Source: Patella vulgata
Lineage: Eukaryota > Mollusca > Gastropoda > Patellidae
Length of the DNA stretch: 64,000 bases
Assembly: GCF_932274485.2 (NCBI RefSeq)
Contig: NC_065881.2
Span: 53,578,702-53,642,701 of the forward strand
Direction of reading: 5' to 3'
Below are positions 34,801-46,800 of the stretch, in pieces. Both the position numbers and the translations under genes were made by a program. Position 1 is the first letter of the stretch. Each line of letters begins with the position of its first letter. Below the pieces are notes generated by a model. That model was given only the letters and a program-made list of their open reading frames with translations, ran no database searches and was not told where the DNA came from.

Positions 34801-37800
34801 GATCGACAAGTATGCAGACAATCGAACGTCAGTTGCAGCTTTGTTTGAATTCTATTCAACGATGGGCAACTGACAATGGATTTCGATTTTCGAAATCCAA
34901 GACTGTTTGTATGCACTTTTGTCAGCGAAGAGGTTTACATCCTGATCCGGAACTTACACTGGATGGAAGCCCCATTCCAGTTGTAGATGAAACAAAATTC
35001 TTGGGTTTGATATTTGATAAGAAATTATCATTTATCCCCCACATCAAAACCCTCAAAAAGAAATGTCTGAAAGCCCTCAACATATTGAGAGTCTTATCAA
35101 ACACTGACTGGGGAGCAGACCGTAAGGTCCTGCTCAGATTATATCGAGCATTAATAAGATCTAAACTCGATTATGGGTGTATTGTGTATGGGTCAGCCCG
35201 CGAGTCTTATCTCAAAGAGCTTGACACCATTCACAACCAAGGACTTAGAATCAGTCTAGGAGCATTCCGAACATCTCCAGTGCAGAGTTTATACGTCGAG
35301 GCGCACGAGCCCTCATTGCACGACAGACGTGATAAACTTGCACTGCAGTATGCTACAAAAATTGCATCTCTGCCTCATCATATTTCATTTAACACCATAT
35401 TTAGACCCTATTATGAACATCTATATTTACTGAAAACCAATGTTATTCCATCCTTCGGTATTCGCATTCAACCCCTTTTGTCTCAGGCTGGTATCAGTCA
35501 AGACAGTATTGCGAATACCCCTTTCTTCGAGACACCACCATGGTCTATATCTCCCCCCAAGATCGATCTCGATCTTACAAAAAACAAAAAGAAAGATACT
35601 AGTTCCACAGTGTTTCAATCTCTCTTCAGAGAGAAAAGGTCTAAATATGGTGATTATGCTCCAATTTATACAGATGGTTCCAAAGATGGCGATCGGGTAG
35701 CATCGGCTACTGTCACGCCATCTGAGACCATTTCTGTTCGTCTTCCTCCTGCTGCTTCCATATTTACTGCTGAACTCCAGGCCATCTTTCAGGCTTTGGA
35801 GTATATCAAATCCTCTTCATCCTTAAAACACATTATATTTACTGATTCTTTGTCCTCTTTACAGGCAATAAACAATAAGCAGCTTGTACACCCTTTAGTA
35901 GCAGACATTTATCGTCTGCTACTATCACACGAGTTTAACGGCAAGGACATTGTCCTTTGCTGGCTCCCCAGTCATGTTGATATTAAAGGGAATGATCAAG
36001 CAGACTTAGCTGCCAAGTCTGCTTTAGATCTTCCCATATCACAATTTCTTTTACCTTTCACCGATTTTAAATCGTCCATTAAATTATTTGTATATGACCG
36101 CTGGCAACGGTCTTGGGATCTAGCAGACACAAACAAACTTCATCACATTAAGCCTCTCTTAGGAGACTGGCCAAGCTCCTATAGAACCAGCAGGAGAGAT
36201 GAAGTGGTTTTGTGTCGCTCTCGCATTGGTCATACTTTTTTAACACACATTTTCATCTTAAAGCGAGAGCCTCAACCACAATGTGTTCACTGTCATGTTC
36301 CTTTGACAGTGAAACACATCTTGATTGAGTGCAATCATCTCAAACATATTAGATCTAAATATTACCGTTGCCAGTCAGTACGTCAGCTATTTGCTCAACC
36401 GGAGCTTTATGATGAATTGCTAGCATTTTTAAAAGAGACAAACTTTTATTCAAAATTTTAATTGTATATATTTATCATATATTGTTTTTTAAATATTTAT
36501 ATATGTAAAGGAATTGATATATTTATTTTTAAGTATATTTTCTATGATATTTGTTTTTATTTACATATATGAATACATTCCTGTGATATTGTTTTAATTT
36601 GTCTCGTTAAATTCACCATATGTTTGGCGCAATATAGCCCGGTTGGAGCTGACGTGCCATTAAACAACATTTCATTTCATTTCATTTCATTTAAATTAGT
36701 GAAATGAAGAAGCCTATTGAATTTCAGCAATTTCCATTAATTACTTCTAGATGTTGGCCCTTGTTTCACTTTGTTGCACTTTGTGAACGTCAAAAGTTAT
36801 CTGCCAATCTGTATGAAATTTATATGCGTCATTTGAATTAGTAAATGGAAGAATCCTATTGAATTTCAACAATTTCCGTTTATTACATCTAGAGTTATGG
36901 CCCGTGTTTCACTTTATCAAACCTTGTGAGAGCTCTAATGCCAAAAGTTATCATCCGATCTTTGTGAAATTAATATGCATTATTTAGATCAGTGAAATGA
37001 AAAATCCTATTGAATTTCAGCAATTTCTATTAATTGCGTCTAGAGTTATGACCCTTGTTGCACTTTGTTGAATCTTGTGAACGCTCTAAAGTTATCACCC
37101 GATCTGTATGAAATTTATATGCATCATTTAGATTAGTGAAACCACAAAGCCTATTGAATTTTAGCAATTTACAATAATTACTTCTAGAGTTATGGCTCTT
37201 GTTTCACTTTGCTCGGGGATCATGTGGCTAAGTGGGTAAGATGCTGGCTCGCTAGCCTGGAGGTCGGGTGTTCGATCCCTGCATTGGCCAAGAAAGTTCA
37301 TCCAGATTTTCGGGTGTTGTTCTCCCATGTCAGTGATGCAGGACGGAGGGGCTGACAAGGAAAGCTGTCTAGTCGTTCGGATGGGACGAAAAACCGAGGT
37401 CCTGTGTACACATTGGCGTGTACGTTAAAGATACCTTGACAGTTGGAATTCGATATAAGAGTAGGCCGTAGTGCCGCTGTCCGGGCAAAATTTCCCTCAT
37501 AGCACACTGTATGGCGTATGCCCGTCTTCATTAGCCCAGTTCGGAGCAAAACAGTTGGACGTTAAACCCCATTTCATTTCACTTTGCTCAACCTTATTAA
37601 TGCTTGGTTGATGAAAGTTATCATCTGATATGTATGAAATTTATATGCATCATTTAAATTTGTGGACCCGAAGTCTATTGAATTTCAGCAATTTCCGTCT
37701 ATTATTTCTAGAGTTATGACTCTTGTTTTACTTAGTGAACCTTGTGAACGTTCGAATGAAAAAAGTTATCATCCGATCTGTATTACCTACAAAAGAATAT

Positions 37801-40800
37801 ATATGTGACAACCCTTGTTGACGATTTAGCTGCTGTGGGCGTATGTTTCGTTGCCTGGCAACCTATCTTTGCAATTTGAAATGATGTAATGGGCAAAATT
37901 ACAATATGTTAGTCTCAGAATTTATTGTGTTGACAAGACAGAAACCCCAACTTTATTTTCTCTGCGGTTTAATTACCTTTAAAAACCAAACCCAGGTAAA
38001 ACAAAAAACAAGTAGGTTGGTTTATCCAGTCACATAATAATATCAACCAGATAAACTCTTGCATCATCTATTTCTATGACAAACAACTGAAATTAAAAAC
38101 TAGGTCTGGCTATATACGCAATATAACCTACAACAGGAATTAGAGAAGATTAATGTCGGAGAGTAATATATCTAGTAAACATAATTAACTAGTAGCCAAT
38201 GAAATATAGATTTCTCCACTCATACCATTGGCTGAATATATTCATACAAGTCTTGTTTTGAAGAATAACTAAATGGACTTTGGACCTGATCTGTTTGCCT
38301 GTAGTTCTGTCAAGCTGTCTTTTCACAATAAATAATAAGTGGAAAATAACACAAGTATCGACCTAACATTACACCTGTGACTTGTTACATTACAATACTT
38401 TTATTTTTGCGAACTTATTCTAAATATTGAATTGTCATTAAGAAATATTTTTTGTCCCCCGCCTTTCGAAGAAAGCAGGGGACTATTAAAATGGGTTCGT
38501 CCGTCTGTCTGTCCGTCCGTCCGTCCGTCCGTCCGTCTGTCCGTCACACTTTTTGGGACACAATAACTCTCTTCCTAATTGAGCTAGAATGTTCAAACTT
38601 GGTGTATGTGTTTATTAGGTCAATGCCTTGATGGAGTTCGAAGATGAGCATTTTCCGCTTAGGGTAAGCAGAGATAAGCAATTTGATTGGTTGATGCTTT
38701 GGGACACGATAACTCTCTTCCTAATTGGGCTAGAATGTTCAAACTTGGTGTATGTGTTGATTAGGTCAATGCCTTGATGGAGTTCGAAGATGAGCATTTT
38801 CCGCTTAGGGTAAGCAGAGATAAGCAATTTGATTGGTTGATGCTTTGGGACACGATAACTTTTAATTGAGCTAGAATGTTCAAACTTGGTGTATGTGTTT
38901 ATTAGGTCAATGCCTTGATGGAGTTCGAAGATGAGCATTTTCCGCTTAGGGTAAGCAGAGATAAGCAATTTGATTGGTTGATACTTTGGGGCACGATAAC
39001 TCTCTTCCTAATTGAGCTAGAATGTTCAAACTTGGTGTATGTGTTGATTAGGTCAATGCCTTGATGGAGTTCGAAGATGAGCATTTTCCGCTTAGGGTAA
39101 TAAGCTCGTTTATATAGTTTATGCTTTAGTTCTTGAAGAAGCTTTCCAATGTATTACCCCTGTAATTCCTCCTCTTTTATCTGTACAATATTTTCGAAAA
39201 AAATGAAACGAAATTCACTTATGTATACATTTAGGTTACATTATAGCCTACATGTCCCGACTCAACTTGCCACATTACATGTCATAATATTATAACCAGG
39301 TATTGATAAAAGCATCAATTGAGCAATTCCAATACAATCCAATACAATGAATATAGGCAAGGTAAATAAACAAATAAATGGAAAAAACAAATTGAAAAAG
39401 AAACTATTATAAATTAATTAAATATGTAGTATGCAATAATGAATTGACATTTAATGACAGAAAGAAAACAGTGAACTTTGCACAACTTGCAGCAAGATGG
39501 AAAATAGACCCGTTGATACAACCAAACTCTAGATCTGTAGGCATAGAGCATGTTTTCCCCTTAATATGCTATAATTATTCCATCAAAAACATTGTATGCT
39601 TAGACTATAAGTAAAGATATACTGTTTGATTGTTCAATACTTTGTAAAAGATAATTTGTGATAAATTTATATGTGTCCTCTAATTATTTTCCTATTTCGG
39701 CGGGGGACATCAGCCTCACTGTTGGCTTGTTAAACTCTATAATTTCTTATATTTGAATTTGACAGTTGGACATTGTTATGTATCCTGTGCAAAATATGGA
39801 CTGTTTGAAATCATTAATCAATACAAGAGTTGCAAATAGATTAAAGGAGTTAAATAGCTAATATTTGGGACCTAGAAATTGACACAAATGGGTCGCAAAG
39901 TATACAATAATGTAATAAGAATGTATATAAACTGATTTGCATTCAATCGTTTCTGTTTTACTCTAATTTCTAATCAGTTATGTTAGGCGAAATAGCCAGA
40001 CGTCTCAATCGAATGGCAATCTCTAGTGTCTGTTTATTCCAGTCTACATCGATATCATTTATTGCGCATGCTCTCCAGATAAGACTATGGGTCACCGTTT
40101 GACATGACTTGTGGAATATGTCTAGTCTCATTCTTTGAGTCCCGTACACGATTCGTGTACTAATGGTAAAATGTTTATTTTTTCTTAAATATTGGATATC
40201 CGAAGCCCCAATCTTTTCCCGGTTAGATAATGTCAAAGACTTTGGATGATATTGAGTTAGAGACTTAGCTACTTTAAGTTAGTCAATTCTGGTATTATGT
40301 AGGATATGCTTAGTCTGTCTAGAACCCATGATGACACTTCTCATCAGATTCTTTAAAGTTAATTATCTGCTATAGAAATAGTTGCTGATCAAACCATTAC
40401 GATGTTAACAAATTATCATACTGGTACTATAATCACTGGGAGCTGTGGTGGCCCTGTGTTGGTCAAGGAAGTTCCTTAGAAATGTTTGGCTTGGTTTCCT
40501 CTTTTCAGTAGTGCATGTTCGATGTCCTCGCAAGGACAATGTCTAGTCGTTCTGTGTACACATTGGTGTGCACGTAAAAGAAACATTGACAGTTGGAATT
40601 TGAAATAAGAGTAGGTTTTTCGTCATTTCTCGTGGCAAAGATTCCCTCATAACCTAACACAAAAGACCAGAAACTTAGGCAGTATTATTTCACACATATG
40701 AAAGTAACTACATCAAGCCTAATTTGAAGTCGGTCAGTGACGAAATAGCGGGGAGACCTAAATACAGAGAGTCATATCAACAAAGGCCGTAAAGTTACAA

Positions 40801-43800
40801 CACAGTAATCCACCAGAGTGGAACATTGTAAGAACCATACGGTAATAAGAGATTCTATCAAGAAATAAGACTATTTCATGTGATCATGTGATGTATGCAC
40901 GGAAAAATTCTACAGCTAACTACAATTACGTACATCAATCTAAGCCAAAATTCGTCTATATGAATATTATGCCGATAAAGAGCATTTTAATGCTGTTTCT
41001 TGATACGCTTTTCGATAAACAAAAAAAGTCGAAAAGTATGTCACAGTATCATCAGATTAAACTGAATTCTCGAATGTCAACCACATTATGGGCCCCACCA
41101 TAGATTGAACGGGGCCCCAATGTCCAGGACTTTGAAAATCCGATAAAGGGCCTCACATCGCTTTTTGCGCAACTAAGATTTTTTATAGGAAGCCCCCTGA
41201 TGTGGTTGACCCTGGGCCCCACCGTGCCCTGTGGTTAATCTGGTGCTACCTCATAGAACACTGTATGGCATATACCTGTCTTCATTAGCCCTGTATAAGT
41301 AAGTATAAGCACATACTATAATAATCTTTGATGATTACTTATATCCACATGTTCTAAGAGAATTTAGAGGGGAAAATTAGCTATTATTCTGACAGTTACA
41401 CCCGTTCCAGGGTATTGATTAGTTGATTAAAGTTGAAGTGGTTTGTACTATAAGTTCTGCATGGAGGAAACTATTTTAATACTAGACAGTCAATAAGATA
41501 AACAGAATCTGAAATGGAGGATATAATAGAAGCAACATTTATTTAATATAATTAATTATTATTAATTTGACATTTTAAGACTGAATACATACAATCATAA
41601 ATTACTATACCTATATCTTCTCTTATAATTAGGGTTTCACACTGCGTAGCTTGTGTGAAACACTATTGTTTTTGTTAAAATTATTAGGGTTTCACACTGC
41701 GTAGCTTGTGTGAAACACTATTGTTTTTGTTAAAATTATTATTAGGGTTTCACACTGCGTAGCTTGTGTGAAACACTATTGTTTTTGTTAAAATTATTAT
41801 TCTTATTATTATTATTCTTCTTTTGTTTTGAGTAGATCTCAGCAACTGATTTTCGGATCGTTACGATTTCTTCGGTTTTATCGGAAAAGTGGGTGTGACT
41901 TAGAGGATAAAGCTATTTTGAACGTTCTGCGACAATGCGAAATGTCCGAAATCACCGAAGCTATCGTTTTTAGAAATATTGCAGTAATTTTAACAATAAT
42001 CATTGGATTTTAACTTTCGATGCATTTTGGCATAGCCGGAGACGGGGCACATAGCTACGCTACTTTTGATTTTTGATTTTCGGCAAATCTTCGCAGATAT
42101 TAGGCGCTAAATTTAGAAAATTTAAATTTTTACAAAAAACTTTTTTATTTATGAATATTTTTTAATCGTGTTTTACACAAATATAACGAGTCCTCTGACT
42201 TGGGCAAAAATGTGAAAATTTTTTGTCTCGGTAATTTTCCTTGGCCCCCATTGGCTAATTCAGTTTTTCAGTCCTAGATTAATTATTTATTGTTCGATTT
42301 GTATAAAACAAAGTTCATATGCCCCGTTGTCTCAATTGTCATTTTTTTTGTTACCAATAGTGTTATCTGTCGGCACCGGAAGTGGCGTAAATTGACAAAA
42401 AACTACAATTTTGACAGTTAGGTACCATTTTTCGAAAGCAAATATTATTTTGTTCCAATCTGGTATAACTGAAATTGTGCGCCCTTTAAAGGCGCACAAA
42501 ATGTTGGGACCATTTTTTTTAATTTCGATTCCGTTTTCGGGCTATTTCGATTAAAAGGTGAAAAAAGGTGTAAAATTAAGCTATTTACAACCCATTCAGC
42601 GTTTTCATATTTTAAAATATTACTTCGTAACTTTCATAAACTCGTAGCAATAATCTATACGGAGAGAATGTATGTGAAAATTAATTTGTAATATGCGCAG
42701 TTGCCGAGAAATGGGCAATTTTGCATGAGTCACTTTTTACGCTAGTTTGCCTGTAAAAGAGTCAATTATTATTCGATTTTCATAAAAGTGACACCATTTG
42801 ATGTGTAATGTCAATTTTAACTAGGTCAAACCAATTTAACATTTTCAATATCACCGGAAATGACGTAATTTGGGCAAAAATTGTATTTATAGCCTTCGAA
42901 ACCAGTAATTTATTCAAATGAGTCATATTTGTTATTTGTTTAAAATTTTGATATTTGATTCAAATCAACTAATACAATGAACCCTTACGATCATATAGAT
43001 ATCACAAAATAGTTTCTAACTTGTTCAGTTGCGGAGAAATAGGCAATTTTCAACAGGTCACTTTTTAAGGTTTTTTGTCAATAAAAGTGTCAATTATTAT
43101 TCGATTTTCATGAAATTTTCACTGTGTGATACATAATGCCATTTACGATTTCATACAAGTAATTTAAGATTTTCATTATCACCGGAAGTAACGTCATTTT
43201 GGCAAAAACTGTATTTTTAGCCTTCAAAACATATATTTTATTCAACTGAATCAGATTTGTAATGTTTTTAAAATTATGATATTTGATTCCAATCAACAAA
43301 TAGAATGAACTCATTCGATCATACAGATACCTCAAAATGGTTTCTAACTTGTACGGTTGCAGAGAAATAGGCGATTTTCTACAAGTCATTTTTCAAGGTT
43401 TTTGGTCTATAAAGGTGGCAATTATTATAGGATTTACATAAAATTTTCACCATGTGATGATGCTATTTCTGATTTCATAAACCAATTTAACATTTTCATT
43501 ATCACCGGAAGTAATGTAATTTTGACAGGATCACTGACATGTAGCAAATGAATTGATTGCTGGATTTGGTTGTTTCTGCGTCCATTTTATTTCATGTGTG
43601 CAATGCTTATGTGGAAACCTGTTTAACGGTTTCATTGGTACCGGAAGTGACATAAGTTCAAGGGTAACGTGGCACCGGTGAAACCCGTCATTACTGCTTC
43701 GCAGTTCTAGTTCTTATTATTATTATTATTCTTCTTTTGTTTTGAGTAGATCTCAGCAACTGATTGTCGGATCGTTACGATTTCTTCAGTTTTACTGAAA

Positions 43801-46800
43801 AAGTGGGTGTGACTTAGAGGATAAAGCTATTTTGAACGTTCTGCGACAATGCGAAATGTCCGAAATCACCGAAGCTATCGTTTTTAGAAATATTGCAGTA
43901 ATTTTAACAATAATCATTGGATTTTAACTTTCGATGCATTTTGGCATAGCCGGAGACGGGGCACATAGCTACGCTACTTTTGATTTTTGATTTTCGGCAA
44001 ATCTTCGCAGATATTAGGCGCTAAATTTAGAAAATTTAAATTTTTACAAAAAACTTTTTTATTTATGAATATTTTTTAGTCGTGTTTTACACAAATATAA
44101 CGAGTCCTCTGACTTGGGCAAAAATGTGAAAAATTTTTGTCTCGGTAATTTTCCTTGGCCCCAATTGGCTAATTCAGTTTTTCAGTCCTAGATTAATTAT
44201 TTATTGTTCGATTTGTATAAAACAAAGTTCATATGCTCCGTTGTCTCAATTGTCATTTTTTTTGTTACCAATAGTGTTATCTGTCGGCACCGGAAGTGGC
44301 GTAAATTGACAAAAAACTACAATTTTGACAGTTAGGTACCATTTTTCGAAAGCAAATATTATTTTTTTCAAATCTGGTATAACTGAAATTGTGCGCCCTT
44401 TAAAGGCGCACAAAATGTTGGAACCAGTTTTTTTAATTTCGATTCCGTTTTCGGGCTATTTCGATTAAAAGGTGAAAAAAGGTGTAAAATTAAGCTATTT
44501 ACAACCCATCCAGCGTTTTCATATTTTAAAATATTACTTCGTAACTTTCATAAACTCGTAGCAATAATCTATACGGAGAGAATGTATGTGAAAATTAATT
44601 TGTAATATGCGCAGTTGCCGAGAAATGGGCAATTTTGCATGAGTCACTTTTTACGCTAGTTTGCCTGTAAAAGAGTCAATTATTATTCGATTTTCATAAA
44701 AGTGACACCATTTGATGTGTAATGTCAATTTTAACTAGGTCAAACCAATTTAACATTTTCAATATCACCGGAAATGACGTAATTTGGGCAAAAATTGTAT
44801 TTATAGCCTTCGAAACCAGTAATTTATTCAAATGAGTCATATTTGTTATTTGTTTAAAATTTTGATATTTGATTCAAATGAACTAATACAATGAACCCTT
44901 ACGATCATATAGATATCACAAAATGGTTTCTAACTTGTTCAGTTGCGGAGAAATAGGCAATTTTCAACAGGTCACTTTTTAAGGTTTTTTGTCAATAAAA
45001 GTGTCAATTATTATTCGATTTTCATGAAATTTTCATTGTGTGATACCTAATGCCATTTACGATTTCATACAAGTAATTTTAGATTTTCATTATCACCGGA
45101 AGTAATGTCATTTTGGCAAAAACTGTATTTTTAGCCTTCAAAACAGATATTTTATTCAAATGAATCAGATTTGTAATGTTTTTAAAATTATGATATTTGA
45201 TTCCAATCAACAAATAGAATGAACTCATTCGATCATACAGATACCTCAAAATGGTTTCTAACTTGTACGGTTGCAGAGAAATAGGCGATTTTCTACAAGT
45301 CATTTTTCAAGGTTTTTGGTCTATAAAGGTGGCAACTATTATAGGATTTACATAAAATTTTCACCATGTGATGATGCTATTTCTGATTTCATAAACCAAT
45401 TTAACATTTTCATTATCACCGGAAGTAATGTAATTTTGGTACCGGAAGTGACATAAGTTCAAGGGTAACGTGGCACCGGTGAAACCCGTCATTACTGCTT
45501 CGCAGTTCTAGTTATTCTTATTATTATTATTCTTCTTTTGTTTTGAGTAGATCTCAGCAACTGATTGTCGGATCGTTACGATTTCTTCGGTTTTATCGGA
45601 AAAGTGGGTGTGACTTAGAGGATAAAGCTATTTTGAACGTTCTGCGACAATGCAAAATGTCCGAAATCACCGAAGCTATCGTTTTTAGAAATATTGCAGT
45701 AATTTTAACAATAATCATTGGATTTTAACTTTCGATGCATTTTGGCATAGCCGGAGACGGGGCACATAGCTACGCTACTTTTGATTTTTGATTTTCGGCA
45801 AATCTTCGCAGATATTAGGCGCTAAATTTAGAAAATTTAAATTTTTACAAAAAACTTTTTTATTTATGAATATTTTTTAATCGTGTTTTACACAAATATA
45901 ACGAGTCCTCTGACTTGGGCAAAAATGTGAAAATTTTTTGTCTCGGTAATTTTCCTTGGCCCCCATTGGCTAATTCAGTTTTTCAGTCCTAGATTAATTA
46001 TTTATTGTTCGATTTGTATAAAACAAAGTTCATATGCCCCGTTGTCTCAATTGTCATTTTTTTTGTTACCAATAGTGTTATCTGTCGGCACCGGAAGTGG
46101 CGTAAATTGACAAAAAACTACAATTTTGACAGTTAGGTACCATTTTTCGAAAGCAAATATTATTTTTTTCAAATCTGGTATAACTGAAATTGTGCGCCCT
46201 TTAAAGGCGCACAAAATGTTGGGACCATTTTTTTTAATTTCGATTCCGTTTTCGGGCTATTTCGATTAAAAGGTGAAAAAAGGTGTAAAATTAAGCTATT
46301 TACAACCCATTCAGCGTTTTCATATTTTAAAATATTACTTCGTAACTTTCATAAACTCGTAGCAATAATCTATACGGAGAGAATGTATGTGAAAATTAAT
46401 TTGTAATATGCGCAGTTGCCGAGAAATGGGCAATTTTGCATGAGTCACTTTTTACGCTAGTTTGCCTGTAAAAGAGTCAATTATTATTCGATTTTCATAA
46501 AAGTGACACCATTTGATGTGTAATGTCAATTTTAACTAGGTCAAACCAATTTAACATTTTCAATATCACCGGAAATGACGTAATTTGGGCAAAAATTGTA
46601 TTTATAGCCTTCGAAACCAGTAATTTATTCAAATGAGTCATATTTGTTATTTGTTTAAAATTTTGATATTTGATTCAAATCAACTAATACAATGAACCCT
46701 TACGATCATATAGATATCACAAAATGGTTTCTAACTTGTTCAGTTGCGGAGAAATAGGCAATTTTCAACAGGTCACTTTTTAAGGTTTTTTTGTCAAAAA

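Larger units (their letters stand above)
31008..36689 (+). mobile_element. Complete LINE (I/jockey-type with RNase H), two intact ORFs
   Basis: About 5.7 kb bounded by a 12-bp perfect target duplication TTTAAATTAGTG (30996-31007 and 36690-36701). The 5' UTR (31008-31530) starts with a C/G-rich block and contains GTCGTAAGAGGCGACTAAAA, a phrase I associate with LINEs of several invertebrates. Two long ORFs follow, then a 3' UTR ending in ATTTC repeats instead of poly(A). An apurinic endonuclease, reverse transcriptase and RNase H in one ORF place it in the I superfamily; I cannot fix the clade. Full length, open frames and perfect duplication suggest a recent insertion. Inserted in H3 inside HK-B intron 1, same strand. 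Confidence 0.95.
30649..37870 (+). mobile_element. Helentron-like element H3, host of LINE and SINE insertions
   Basis: Own sequence lies at 30649-31007, 36702-37214 and 37590-37870; the rest is a LINE (31008-36689), a SINE (37215-37576) and their target duplications. 5' tip ATACGCCCACA with hairpin CCACAT-GGAA-ATGTGG; then a GTCC-type microsatellite at about 30700-30740; then core repeats of about 140-150 bp (AAGCCTATTGAATTTCAGCA). Near the 3' end TGTGGGCGTAT is a perfect inverted partner of the tip, followed by the hairpin GTTGCC-T-GGCAAC and CTATCTTT. This matches the asymmetric inverted-repeat layout of Helentron/HINE elements. No coding sequence of its own. Confidence 0.65.

Noticed and set aside
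31539-35618. Minus-strand and shifted frames inside the LINE
   Set aside because: Shadows of ORF1 and ORF2, which have the real domains.
38615-39084. Minus-strand frames with repeated [20 protein letters not shown]
   Set aside because: Produced by the 146-bp core repeats of H2. The repeated peptide simply mirrors the repeated DNA.
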